Below are positions 1 to 7,338 of a stretch of 48,284 nucleotides of DNA, piece by piece. Position 1 is the first letter of the stretch. Each line of letters opens with the position of its first letter. The notes beneath the pieces are model-generated. The model did not search any database, was not told the DNA's origin, and was given only the letters and a program-made list of their open reading frames with translations. The stretch is from Methylococcus sp. (GTDB lineage: Bacteria > Pseudomonadota > Gammaproteobacteria > Methylococcales > Methylococcaceae). Location: assembly GCA_028688525.1 (NCBI GenBank), contig JAQTYA010000014.1, positions 1 to 48,284 of the forward strand, given 5' to 3'. Both the position numbers and the translations under genes were made by a program.

Positions 1-127
1 GGTGGATAATCGAGTACAACGAGCAGCGCCCTCATGACGCGCTAGGCCATCTGACGCCTAGCGAATATCGTCAACAAGCCGCCGGAAGTTCTACTTTTAC
101 GGTGTCCGCTTGACGGGGAAGCTTACG
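1..127 (+). mobile_element. IS3-family element, right end (partial)
   Basis: This is the terminal end of an insertion sequence, entered from inside the element. It carries the 3' end of an IS3-type transposase gene and then about 14 bp of end sequence. The same bases recur in inverted orientation at 48159-48284, and identity stops at position 127 on this side. The matching stop of identity at both sites places the IS boundary at 126-127. The target duplication cannot be judged because the other end of the IS lies outside the window. Confidence 0.85.
3..113 (+). CDS. IS3-family transposase OrfB, C-terminal fragment
   Basis: The frame is open from base 3 and ends with TGA at 111-113. The 36 residues read WIIEYNEQRPHDALGHLTPS at the start, which is the C-terminal signature of the rve/DDE integrase core of IS3-family OrfB proteins (Y-N-x-x-R-P-H-x-A-L-G). 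The gene is cut only by the window edge. It catalyses transposition of the element when complete. Subgroup cannot be assigned from this piece. Confidence 0.88.
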   Translation, partial: WIIEYNEQRPHDALGHLTPSEYRQQAAGSSTFTVSA

Positions 128-298
128 TTTGTGGTGACGGATCGCCAACATTGAGGACAGCTCGCACAACCTGACGCAGCAAGCCAGGGCGTAGCCCGGC
201 ACCCCGTCCAGTGCGGTAGGGCGCTGGCCTGGTCAATCCGACAATGCCTGTGCGGCGGAATTCGAGGAGCGTCAAGCTGCGCGCGGCGGGGCGCCTAT

Positions 299-318
299 CC
301 CCTGGAGGCAAGCGAAGC
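299..318 (+). repeat. Dispersed 20-bp motif, copy 1
   Basis: The motif CCCCTGGAGGCAAGCGAAGC occurs here and at 1400-1419, and with one change (GCGCAGC) at 5914-5933. The second and third copies lie just beyond the 3' ends of the minus-strand genes at 1451 and 5990, so the motif sits at gene ends. Its function is unknown. Confidence 0.6.
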
Positions 319-868
319 CCATAGCACCACAGGCGCGGAGATGCGTGAGGGATTGAAGCCGAATGGCCGTGACGGCGAAGACGGCACGGGGCGCAGCCCG
401 AAAGCCCGGCGGCGCGTTGCGCCGACACGCTCAATACTACATCGCCTATCTCACGACCGTGTGAATCTTCGGCGATGAGGCGATCTCATCGCCAAGTGGT
501 CAGCAACTTCGATCCGCGATGAAGGCCGAGACCAACGAGGCTTTGGCCCTCACCAAAATTGCCGGCACAGCATTCCGACCGCTACCTCCTGGGTTTGCCC
601 GTTCCACGGGACACGCTAAACATGCCATCACCTGTGCCGTGTTCAGTGCCGGCTTGGCGACTTCCGTTGATCTATTCGGGTGCTTCAGGCTGTTTGCAGT
701 GACACCGACAGATGGAATCTCTGCCGATGAGGGAGCCGGCGAGATCATCACGATCGACGCATCCAGTTCCAAGCTCACGACCCGCCCATACCTGGAGGCG
801 CTACCAACACCGCCGCCCGAGCGTAAGCAAAGGCCGTAGTATTCTGGCTGGGCTGTTCGGCTTCAATA

Positions 869-899
869 CCGGGCGCGGCAGTAGCCGCGCCCGGATTTT
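869..899 (+). terminator. Terminator-like hairpin
   Basis: An 11-bp perfect stem (CCGGGCGCGGC paired with GCCGCGCCCGG) closes a 4-nt loop and is followed by ATTTT on the plus strand. This is the shape of an intrinsic terminator, although the T run is short. No confident upstream plus-strand gene is known; the candidate frame 519-839 would end just before it. Confidence 0.5.
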
Positions 900-1399
900 G
901 GCATCCACCGGCCCCATGGCGAAACGGTCTTGAGCCGGTGCTGGCGTCATTCCTTCGTTTCGATGAGCCACCACACGGCCGCGGGCTACAGTCGCGAGCA
1001 AGGTGATGGAGTCAGGAAAGATGGCTGGACAGGCAACGGCCATCCCTGTGTGCCATCCGCACGGCAAGCGAAGCGCGCAGGCCCGGATCTGGAAGCCGGG
1101 CCGGAGGCGTCAGCCGAGCGGAGCGAGGGAACGATGGAAGTCCGAATGGGGCGAGACGCCGCAGGTGGCTCGATGCGCAGCACGACAGCGCGACCGGCCA
1201 TGCCTTCTTGGCCGGGGACGCCTGGACTTCTTCAATACTCGATGAGCACCATGCCCAGAACGGACCTAGTGTCCAAGGCATCGGAAAGTTGGCTACGTTG
1301 CCGGGGTTGCGGTTGGTTTCTGGCTAAGCCGGAGCAGCCGGTTCGGCGGTCTTTGAGGGGCGCCAAGCATCGCGCGGCGGGGATAGCCCACAGGGCTTT

Positions 1400-1419
1400 C
1401 CCCTGGAGGCAAGCGAAGC
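1400..1419 (+). repeat. Dispersed 20-bp motif, copy 2
   Basis: This copy is identical to the one at 299-318. It lies about 30 bp past the stop of the minus-strand gene at 1451-1729. Confidence 0.6.
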
Positions 1420-1450
1420 GCGCAGCGCCCCCGTCAGGGGCGCGAAGGCA

Positions 1451-1729
1451 TCAGACCGAGTCGTCAGAGCGCAGGCTGGATTCCGAAACCGGCATCCACG
1501 GCGAGGACGAGTTCAGCAGATAGCGCGCGCCGCGCGCGTACAGCCCCGAAGGCTCGGCAGGTCGGTAGAACCCGGTAACGCGGCGCCGGAACTGCAAGCC
1601 GGCATCGTTCGTGTAGATCACTGCGTCGCCGATATTGAAACGCAAGGGCTGACCATTCTCCGGTGCGAACGGCTTGAGCGTATCGTGCTGCGTCGTGATT
1701 TCGCTCATGTAGTCGTGATGGCTGCTCAT
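1451..1729 (-). CDS. Hypothetical small protein, ICE/plasmid-type
   Basis: The frame encodes 92 aa. The family is not firmly recognised; it resembles small cargo proteins found next to DUF2958 genes. Residues 28-55 (LRFNIGDAVIYTNDAG onward) suggest a small beta-rich SH3-like fold, which is inference. The chosen ATG at 1727-1729 has an AGGAA box about 10 bp upstream. Longer upstream starts run through a hairpin and are unlikely. It lies downstream of the DUF2958 gene on the same strand, separated by a GNRA-loop hairpin at 1764-1785, so the two may share a transcript. Confidence 0.6.
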   Translation of the reverse strand: MSSHHDYMSEITTQHDTLKPFAPENGQPLRFNIGDAVIYTNDAGLQFRRRVTGFYRPAEPSGLYARGARYLLNSSSPWMPVSESSLRSDDSV

Positions 1730-1763
1730 GGCATTGATTTCCTGTGATGGTTGAGAAAGCGCA

Positions 1764-1785
1764 TGGAGCGCCTTGCGGCGCTCCA
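1764..1785 (-). promoter_or_regulatory. Intergenic hairpin with GCAA tetraloop
   Basis: A 9-bp perfect stem (TGGAGCGCC with GGCGCTCCA) closes a loop that reads GCAA on the minus strand, a GNRA tetraloop. It sits between the stop of the DUF2958 gene and the start of the next minus-strand gene. No T run follows on the minus strand, so an RNA stabiliser or processing element fits better than an intrinsic terminator. Confidence 0.45.
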
Positions 1786-1794
1786 AAAGCCGGG

Positions 1795-2145
1795 TCAGAC
1801 GACGATCCGCCCGGCCAGCCGCGCGTCGCGCGCATAGGCGCTCAACCGCTTCTCGGCACGGAACGACAGGTCACGCTCGATCGGCAAGCCCAGCCCACCG
1901 CGCACAGTCGCCAGCTCGTCTAGGCTGACCCAGCCGATTTCCGGCATCCCCAAGCCGAGGTCGCAAAGACCGAAGGCGCGGTCATGGTCATCGGGATCAA
2001 TCTCGGTCAGCAGCCAGGTCGCGCCGGCATCCGGCGTGAACAGCTTGACCACAGGGGCCGGATCGAAGTCGGGGTTTTCCAAAGATTCGCGGCCATTGGC
2101 CAGCAGCATCGCGCGCTGCTCGTCAGTGATGAGTGTGTTGTTCAT
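1795..2145 (-). CDS. DUF2958 domain protein
   Basis: The 116-aa product matches the DUF2958 family, small cytoplasmic proteins common on ICEs and plasmids and of unknown function. Typical family text is visible: a start like MNNTLITDEQRAMLLANG, then PVVKLFTPDAGATWLLTEID, then GLCDLGLGMPEIGWVSLDEL and a C-terminal LPIERDLSF. The ATG at 2143-2145 follows an AGGAG box. About 20 bp upstream lies the hairpin of a leader that is repeated in front of two other genes (copies begin at 2165, 6400 and 7181). Length is normal for the family. Confidence 0.85.
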   Translation of the reverse strand: MNNTLITDEQRAMLLANGRESLENPDFDPAPVVKLFTPDAGATWLLTEIDPDDHDRAFGLCDLGLGMPEIGWVSLDELATVRGGLGLPIERDLSFRAEKRLSAYARDARLAGRIVV

Positions 2146-2164
2146 GGTGAACTCCTGAAGATTG

Positions 2165-2527
2165 CCGGGCGGAATTGCCCGGAACCGTCGCCAGCACGGC
2201 GCAGCGCAAGCGGTCAGGGGTCGAAGACGGCCGCCAGGACGCCAGCGCGCAAGGCGCGCGCAGCCCTTGACGGCGAGAACGCCGTGATACGGTGAAGGGA
2301 ACAGCAAGACCGCCTCACAACACCACCTACGCACACCTGCCCTCGGCAAGTGCACAGCACGCGCAGGCCCGCAAGGGACGAAGTTGCACCGCCGGACGCA
2401 GCAAAAAAGGGGGCCGGAGCCCCCCAGTGGTCAGAGCAGGCCACGCTCGGCAAATGACGTGGTGACCGCACATCCGACGACGATGTGATCCAACGTGCGT
2501 ACCTCCACCAGCGCCAGTGCATCCTTG
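2165..2527. repeat. Leader repeat, copy A (with radC 3' end)
   Basis: These about 362 bp are almost identical to 6400-6760. The differences seen are a few substitutions and one extra A in an A run near 2403. The repeat holds a hairpin (CCGGGC, 6-nt loop, GCCCGG at 2165-2182), the leader region in front of the minus-strand gene, and at its far end the last 32 codons of radC. It stops exactly where the IS110 remnant begins. Confidence 0.85.
2431..2527 (-). pseudogene. radC 3'-end fragment
   Basis: The last 32 codons of the intact radC at 6664-7170 are duplicated here, ending in the same residues (FAERGLL and stop). The fragment is cut at its 5' side by the IS110 remnant at 2528. It has no start of its own and cannot encode a working JAB-domain protein. 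It marks a duplication or recombination between copies of the leader-plus-radC segment. Confidence 0.8.
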
Positions 2528-2682
2528 CCCCCCACGTCAAAGCCCTCTACGAGCGACTACTGGCCCGCGGCAAAAGCAAAATGGCCGCCCTTGGCGCTGC
2601 CATGCGCAAACTCGTCCACCTGTGTTTTGGTGTCCTCAAAACCAGAACACCCTATCAACCCAATTATGTCGTTCCAGCTTGA
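2528..2682 (+). pseudogene. IS110-family transposase, C-terminal remnant
   Basis: The plus-strand frame reads HVKALYERLLARGKSKMAAL and runs on to a PYQPNYV end before TGA at 2680-2682. This is the C-terminal tail of the transposase_20 domain of IS110/IS1111-type transposases. The catalytic DEDD N-terminal domain is missing. The remnant is wedged between the truncated radC end and the istA remnant, so it is dead. Confidence 0.8.
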
Positions 2683-3662
2683 CCGGAAAGACGGTATCTA
2701 AGGTCTCGACATAGCCATCGAAGGGTGCTGGCATTGGCATCAACGCGGGTTGCTCATGCTCCAGCATCTCGGCGACGGTCAACTCGCCATAGTCCGGGTG
2801 GCGAGTCTCGGCCCAGACCTGACGACAGCGCTCCTGCAACCAGGCATTCAGTTCGGCGAAACAGCCAAAACAGCGCTGACTGGCTTCTTGCCAGATACAC
2901 CGGCGACTATCCTGGACGTTCTTCTCGACAACGCCTTCGCTCCGCGCCCCACGTCCCGGCCTGCATGCCGGGACGGCTGCGGCAGCGCAATGCATGCGTT
3001 GCGAAACCCTGCCTCGCCCCAGCCCGAGGCCACGTTGCAGAAATCGGTGTCGAACAGATAATGGGAAGCCATGGCCGCAAAACGGGCATTGACCAGCCGA
3101 GCCTTGCCCGGCTTAACCTTGTCCACGGCGGTCTTCATGTTGTCGTAAATGCCCCGCCGGGGGATACCGCCCAAGGCAGTGAAGCACCGGGTATGGGCAT
3201 CGAACAACATCTCATGCCCTTGACTCGGATACGCCACCAGCATAAAGGCCCGGCTGGCGCACAGCTTCAGGTGGGCGACTTGGAGGCGGCGCCAGATTCC
3301 GCCAATCACCAGCCCTTCCTCGCTCCAGTCGAACTGGAACGCTTCACCCAAACCAAAAGTCAGCGGCACGAACGCCCGCGTGACCGATGGGTCGCCGCGC
3401 TTTCGCCAGTCCCGGACAAAGTCACTGACCAGCGTATAACCGCCCGTATAACCCGGGGCGCGAAGCTCGGCCAACAAGGCCTTGCCCGTACGCCGGTCCC
3501 GCTTCGGCTGCTGCGCATCACTCGCCAGCGCCCGTATCAGGACCTCTTCGTAGGCGCTTAACTTACCGGACTGGGTTGCCGGGAACGTGGGATCGTCGAG
3601 GGTCACTGAGACGTAGGGCCGTTCGGCCTTGCTGACTTTCTTCCACGCCACGCCGATGTCGT
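2683..3662 (-). pseudogene. istA: IS21-family transposase IstA, broken
   Basis: The minus strand codes for the rve integrase part of IstA: FGLGEAFQFDWSEEGLVIGG, then IPRRGIYDNMKTAVDKVKPG, then DFCNVASGW. The frame breaks near 3021 and resumes in another frame as GVVEKNVQDSRRCIWQEA and LNAWLQERC. The break is a 70-bp net insertion at 2952-3021. The N-terminal HTH part is missing (replaced by a DUF3800 start at 3663). The C-terminal part is cut by the IS110 remnant at about 2683. No istB partner is present. Confidence 0.85.
2952..3014. mobile_element. 63-bp hairpin insertion with 7-bp direct repeats
   Basis: The segment interrupts istA and is flanked by CGCCCCA at 2945-2951 and 3015-3021, a target-duplication-like pair. 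It contains a 9-bp perfect hairpin (CGTCCCGGC, 6-nt loop, GCCGGGACG at 2952-2975) and a second small one (CGCAA, 8 nt, TTGCG at 2986-3003). The 70-bp net gain shifts the istA frame by one. It is too small to code for anything and looks like a miniature non-autonomous element. Confidence 0.55.
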
Positions 3663-3764
3663 AGCATCGCTGATGGCCACCGCCGTGGCGCCTTGAAAGC
3701 GCTGCTCCGCGTTGATCAGGTCGAACCCCGTATAGCCACTCTCGTCGATGTGACAGCATTCCAT
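3663..3764 (-). pseudogene. DUF3800-like protein, N-terminal fragment
   Basis: From ATG at 3762-3764 the frame reads MECCHIDESGYTGFDLINAE and continues through AVAISD, then enters the istA remnant. The H-I-D-E-S-G-x-T-G start is characteristic of DUF3800 proteins, which have an RNase H-like fold. About 34 codons remain. The gene lies 18 bp after hipA on the same strand, so it was probably the next gene in that operon before the IS21 element removed the rest. Confidence 0.55.
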
Positions 3765-3782
3765 GTCCGCCCCTCGCTTGCG

Positions 3783-5087
3783 TCACCGCCCGAGCAGCCC
3801 GGCGGCGGCATCCATCTGTTCGTGCTCGAAGGCCGGCGCGAAGTCATCCAGCTCGGCCGCACGCAATCCGACCTCCGGACCCAGCGCGACTTGGCGCCAG
3901 TTCGATACCGCGGCATGCACCTCGCCGAGCACGGCCAGAGCCTGTGCCTCGTCCAGCGCGAAATACGATGCGCGGGCCAGCAGCATCTGCACGTCGGTGA
4001 TCGGACCATCGCGCTCGCTCAGCCAGGTCTTGGACTCCCTGTCTTTGTCCGGAAAGGGATTGATGTCGAAGGCTGGCGCCAGGTGCCACAGCCCGTGCGC
4101 CACGTGCAGGAATCCGTGGTTCTGCAGGTGATCGTCCACATTGGTAATCAGCAGGTTGAGCACCAGGCGGCGCCAAAGCTGGCGTACATCGTCGGTGGGT
4201 GCGTGGCCGTGGGAGCGGATGGCGTCAGCGATCTCTGTGTAGCTGCGATCATCATCGCGTGAGGCCTCCAGCAGCGATGCGGCCGACTGGTAGGGGATAC
4301 GGCCGTCTTCGCTGTCGCGGTCAAACCGGCGGATGACCGCGACTGGCGCCTCGTCGCCCCTGTTACCCAACAAGACGATGCGCGCGGGCGCGGCATCGAT
4401 GCCGGCCCGTGCTGCCAGCTTCAGGGCCAGGACCTCGCCGCGCGTGACGCTGCGGGTGTCGCCCACGCTGGGAAACTTGCCGATGGCCAGCCAGCCGTCC
4501 TCATCCACCATCGTGCACTTGGGCCGCAGCCCACCGAGCGACGTACCCTTGCCTTGCAGGTAGCGCAAATCCTCAGCCGATTCCTGCCCGCGTTCGACGG
4601 CGCAGCTGGCCTGGTAGATGTGCTCCAGCTCGATCAACGGCGGGGTGCTGCGTCGGCCTTTCACGACCGTCCTGAGCCACGTCCCATCTGCATCGCGTAG
4701 GCGCAGTGCGCCGACCCGGCTGAAGTCGTCGACCGCCAGCAGGTAGTCCAGCTCGGTGAGGGCCGGCAGTTCCGGATCGGCCCTGCGGCGCTTGGCATGA
4801 TCACGAGCGATGATGCGCCGGCCCCAGGCATCCGGCGCGGTATCTGCGATCGCCCCATGGAACACGGAGTCATGGGGCGATGCGGCCTTATGCGGCTGGT
4901 GGCCCGGCATGAGCTGCAGGTCGGCCGACACGTTGAAGCACACCGGATTGGCCAGCCAGGCATTGTCATAGGCGAAGGCGCTGTTCTCGCGCCGGCCCTG
5001 CCGGACATAGATGAGCGAACCGACCGGCAGGCCCGCCTTGCCGATGCACAACTGGACCTGCTGACGGATCGGGGCGACTGCGGCCAT
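3783..5087 (-). CDS. hipA: HipA-type serine/threonine kinase toxin
   Basis: This 434-aa protein matches full-length HipA kinases, cytoplasmic toxins that phosphorylate targets such as GltX to cause growth arrest. The N-terminal subdomain (residues 10-135) includes GSLIYVRQGR. The glycine-rich loop is at 181-190 (GTSLGGLRPK). The catalytic motif NVDDHLQNH is at 316-324, with D318 as likely base. The metal-binding aspartate is D341 in FDINP. All key residues are present, so it looks active. Its ATG overlaps the hipB stop as TGATG, indicating translational coupling and an antitoxin-first operon. Confidence 0.92.
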   Translation of the reverse strand: MAAVAPIRQQVQLCIGKAGLPVGSLIYVRQGRRENSAFAYDNAWLANPVCFNVSADLQLMPGHQPHKAASPHDSVFHGAIADTAPDAWGRRIIARDHAKRRRADPELPALTELDYLLAVDDFSRVGALRLRDADGTWLRTVVKGRRSTPPLIELEHIYQASCAVERGQESAEDLRYLQGKGTSLGGLRPKCTMVDEDGWLAIGKFPSVGDTRSVTRGEVLALKLAARAGIDAAPARIVLLGNRGDEAPVAVIRRFDRDSEDGRIPYQSAASLLEASRDDDRSYTEIADAIRSHGHAPTDDVRQLWRRLVLNLLITNVDDHLQNHGFLHVAHGLWHLAPAFDINPFPDKDRESKTWLSERDGPITDVQMLLARASYFALDEAQALAVLGEVHAAVSNWRQVALGPEVGLRAAELDDFAPAFEHEQMDAAAGLLGR

Positions 5088-5413
5088 CAGAGCGCTCCCG
5101 AGGTGCCGCCCGGTTTGCTGCGCACGCGTTTAGGCAAGCGCTCGTCCATCAGCGTCAGACCGATCTCGTCGCGAGAAGTGTCTAGCAGATGCTCCAGTAC
5201 CTGGATTTCGCCGAAAACATGCAGCGCACGGGCGAAGAAGTGGATCGGCACGCGCACGTCACCTTTCTCCATGCGGCGCACGGTGGAAAGGGATGCCCCC
5301 ATGCGCTCGGCCAGCGAAGCCTGCGAGATATGGCGGCGCCGGCGCGCCAGCGAAATGTCGTTGCCGAGCTTGCGGATGGCGCGCTCGACAGGCAGGGGGA
5401 TCGGGGATTCCAT
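5087..5413 (-). CDS. hipB: HipB-type HTH antitoxin/repressor
   Basis: The 108-aa product is an Xre/Cro-family DNA-binding protein. Its HTH covers about residues 22-65, with ISQASLAERMGASLSTVRRM as the clearest stretch. It precedes hipA and overlaps it by one base, so by HipBA precedent it binds and restrains HipA and represses the operon. I chose ATG at 5411-5413 over a TTG five codons upstream. Two copies of a GGTTCT-type operator lie upstream, at 5452-5467 over the predicted -10 and at 5532-5547. The C-terminal tail (residues 75-108) is longer than in E. coli HipB. Confidence 0.88.
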   Translation of the reverse strand: MESPIPLPVERAIRKLGNDISLARRRRHISQASLAERMGASLSTVRRMEKGDVRVPIHFFARALHVFGEIQVLEHLLDTSRDEIGLTLMDERLPKRVRSKPGGTSGAL

Positions 5414-5451
5414 GCTAATCGTTCCCAAGGGATGCCTAATGTTGGGTACAG

Positions 5452-5467
5452 GGTTCTGTCGGGACGA
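5452..5467. promoter_or_regulatory. hipBA operator-like site 1 (imperfect)
   Basis: The site GGTTCTGTCGGGACGA matches the perfect palindrome at 5532-5547 in its left ten bases, with a degenerate right arm. It abuts the minus-strand -10 element, so binding by HipB would block transcription start. Confidence 0.5.
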
Positions 5468-5496
5468 TTATATAGATCGGTGCCAGATTTTTGCAA
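5467..5496 (-). promoter_or_regulatory. hipBA promoter
   Basis: On the minus strand a TTGCAA -35 (5491-5496) and a perfect TATAAT -10 (5467-5472) are 18 bp apart and point at hipB. Transcription would begin about 5460, some 45 bases before the hipB ATG. The -10 touches operator site 1. Confidence 0.6.
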
Positions 5497-5531
5497 TAAG
5501 TGCTCTCAATGGAGCATTTAACGCATAATCG

Positions 5532-5547
5532 GGTTCTGTCGAGAACC
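5532..5547. promoter_or_regulatory. hipBA operator-like site 2 (perfect palindrome)
   Basis: GGTTCT-GTCG-AGAACC is a perfect inverted repeat with 6-bp arms. It lies upstream of the predicted hipBA promoter, 80 bp from site 1. Two such sites match the known cooperative looping or wrapping of HipB on its promoter. Confidence 0.6.
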
Positions 5548-5726
5548 ATATAGCGGCGGTTTTAGGTCGCTCCATGTGCTTCGGGCCAATGACTGGGACG
5601 GCGTTGCGCCATCAATCCGGTCGCACAGGAGTTTTCTTTCTCTGCTGCGTCTGAGTGAGGTGTTAATCAGCGTGCAAAACTGATCAGGGAGGCTGACGAT
5701 TTCTTGGACTACCTGGAGGGTAGTTC

Positions 5727-5893
5727 ATGTATTCATACGACGATCGGCTGCGTACCGTGCGGTTCTACATCAAGCTGGGCAAGCGCATCCGCTTGACCAT
5801 TCGGCAGCTGGGTTATCCGACGAAGAACACGCTCAAGACCTAGTACCGAGAGTACGAGCAGTGGCACGACCTGCCTGCCGGCTACGCCCGGCG
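5727..5893 (+). pseudogene. IS3-family OrfA, N-terminal remnant with stop
   Basis: The plus strand reads MYSYDDRLRTVRFYIKLGKR and continues IRQLGYPTKNTLKT, then TAG at 5841-5843, then YREYEQWHDLPAGYAR in the same frame. This is the HTH half of an IS3-type OrfA with a nonsense mutation and a lost C-terminus. It ends where the GC-rich accessory sequence with the dispersed motif begins. It may or may not belong to the IS seen at the window ends. Confidence 0.8.
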
Positions 5894-5913
5894 GGGATGG
5901 GCCGTATGGTTTT

Positions 5914-5933
5914 CCCCTGGAGGCAAGCGCAGC
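5914..5933 (+). repeat. Dispersed 20-bp motif, copy 3
   Basis: This copy differs from those at 299-318 and 1400-1419 by one base. It lies about 55 bp beyond the stop of the minus-strand gene at 5990-6382. Confidence 0.55.
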
Positions 5934-5989
5934 GCCTCAGACAAAGGTGCGCCGCCCGCTGGGACGACGCACCGAAGCCAGCGGCGCGA

Positions 5990-6382
5990 TCAGCTCGCCA
6001 CCGGCGCCACCATCGACTGCAACTGGTCGATTACACCGGACTCGACGAACACGCACGCCTGCTTGTCCTCGATCGGTACATTGAACAACTCGGCGAACAC
6101 CGTGCGCCGCAGATGGGCCAGCCGGCCCGTCCGGTAGGCCTGTTCCGGCTTCATTCGCCCGCCGGCCTGCGAACCGCTGCGTTGCGGATCGCATTCGACC
6201 AGCGCGACGAAGCCATCATCGGACAGCTTCTGATGCTCGTGGCACAGACCCCATCCCATCGCCGTATGGTGCTCCATACTCGCGCGCAGGCGCTTGTCCA
6301 GCAGGATGGCGCCGGTATCGAACGCCTTGCCGCAGACCAGGCAAACGTGCTGTTCGAGGGAAACGTGTGATTTGTCGTTCAT
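5990..6382 (-). CDS. Hypothetical protein with CxxC motif
   Basis: The 130-aa product has no family I can name. A CLVCGKAFDTGA motif near residues 15-26 and a later CHEHQ near 48-52 could bind zinc. The rest is polar and cytoplasmic in character. ATG at 6380-6382 is the natural start, although longer open sequence upstream runs into the repeated leader (copy B at 6400-6760), which holds a hairpin 18 bp upstream. The same leader precedes the DUF2958 gene and radC, so it is probably co-regulated with those genes. Confidence 0.65.
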   Translation of the reverse strand: MNDKSHVSLEQHVCLVCGKAFDTGAILLDKRLRASMEHHTAMGWGLCHEHQKLSDDGFVALVECDPQRSGSQAGGRMKPEQAYRTGRLAHLRRTVFAELFNVPIEDKQACVFVESGVIDQLQSMVAPVAS

Positions 6383-6399
6383 GACGATCTCTGGTTGCT

Positions 6400-6760
6400 C
6401 GGGCGGAATTGCCCGGAACCGTCGCCAGCACGGCGCAGCGCAAGCGGTCAGGGGTCGAAGACGGCCGCCAGGACGCCAGCGCGCAAGGCGCGCGCAGCCC
6501 TTGACGGCGAGAACGCCGTGATACGGTGAAGGGAACAGCAAGACCGCCTCACAACACCACCTACGCACACCTGCCCTCGGCAAGTGCGCAGCACGCGCAG
6601 GCCCGCAAGGGACGAAGTTGCACCGCCGGACGCAGCAAAAAGGGGGCCGGAGCCCCCCAGTGGTCAGAGCAGGCCACGCTCGGCAAATGACGTGGTGACC
6701 GCGCAGCCGACGACGATGTGATCCAACGTGCGTACCTCCACCAGCGCCAGTGCATCCTTG
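6400..6760. repeat. Leader repeat, copy B (with radC 3' end)
   Basis: This is the near-identical partner of 2165-2527. Its hairpin is CGGGC, 6-nt loop GGAATT, GCCCG at 6400-6415, directly upstream of the minus-strand gene at 6382. Its far end overlaps the 3' part of the intact radC gene. Confidence 0.85.
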
Positions 6761-7170
6761 AGGCGGTGGGTCAGAACTTTGTCGGCCTGGCTCGGCTCGG
6801 GATTCCCGCTCGGATGGTTGTGCGAGAAGACCACCGCTGCCGCATTGAGCCGCAGTGCCTCCTTCACGACCTCGCGCGGATACACCGATGCCTGATCGAT
6901 GGTGCCGCGGAACAGTTCCACGTACTCGATCAGCCGATGCTGACTGTCGAGGAACAGCGCCGCGAAAACCTCGTGCTCGAACCCGGCCAGCTTGGTGCGC
7001 AGATAGTCCTGGACCAGCGCCGGCGAAGTGAACAGCGTCCCGCGTGGGTTCTTATGGTCTATGACTTGGCGGGCCGCCTCCAGAATCTGGTCGGCAGTTG
7101 CCAGCAGGTAGCGCCCCTGCGCGTCACGCACCAGCAGCGAGGATTCAAGAAACAGAGAAAGTTGCGACAT
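6664..7170 (-). CDS. radC: RadC-like JAB-domain protein
   Basis: The 168-aa protein is the MPN/JAB domain form of RadC common on ICEs and prophages; despite the name its role is not DNA repair in a proven sense. The metal-binding JAMM motif is clear near residues 114-128: HNHPSGNPEPSQAD. The C-terminal stretch DHIVVGCAVTTSFAERG is typical. It lacks the N-terminal helix-hairpin-helix part of chromosomal RadC, as usual for mobile copies. Start ATG at 7168-7170. The leader hairpin (copy C) is 18 bp upstream. Confidence 0.9.
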   Translation of the reverse strand: MSQLSLFLESSLLVRDAQGRYLLATADQILEAARQVIDHKNPRGTLFTSPALVQDYLRTKLAGFEHEVFAALFLDSQHRLIEYVELFRGTIDQASVYPREVVKEALRLNAAAVVFSHNHPSGNPEPSQADKVLTHRLKDALALVEVRTLDHIVVGCAVTTSFAERGLL

Positions 7171-7180
7171 GATCGTGTTC

Positions 7181-7338
7181 CGGTTGCTCAGGCGAAATTG
7201 CCTGGAACCGGGTCCAGCAAGGCGCAGCGCAAGCAGTCACAGGGTCGAAGACGGCCGCTAGGACGCCAGCGCGCAAGGCGCGCGCAGCCCTTGACGGCGA
7301 GAACGCCGTGATACGGTGAAGGGAACAGCAAGACCGCC
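7181..7338. repeat. Leader repeat, copy C (diverged)
   Basis: This copy shares about 155 bp with copies A and B but has diverged more. Its hairpin reads CAGGC, GAAATT, GCCTG (7189-7204). The G-to-A change in the left arm is matched by C-to-T in the right arm, so pairing is kept. It precedes radC at the same distance as copies A and B precede their genes. Confidence 0.8.

Larger units (their letters stand above)
128..1450. other. Accessory GC-rich stretch without a supportable gene
   Basis: Open frames occur on both strands, but none has recognisable family content, a convincing ribosome binding site and a unique frame. The best is 519-839 on the plus strand, which ends 29 bp before a strong hairpin at 869-899. 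The stretch holds one copy of a dispersed 20-bp motif at 299-318 and another at 1400-1419. GC-rich segments near 1050-1140 resemble the intergenic DNA around 7350-7480. It looks like decayed ICE or plasmid cargo. Confidence 0.55.

Noticed and set aside
519-839. Plus-strand frame of 106 aa ending just before a strong hairpin
   Set aside because: No family match, no clear ribosome binding site and an equally open antisense frame (500-778). The nearby hairpin alone does not make it a gene.
930-1523. 197-aa plus-strand frame
   Set aside because: Low-complexity Arg- and Gly-rich translation of GC-rich DNA; overlaps the supported minus-strand gene at 1451-1729.
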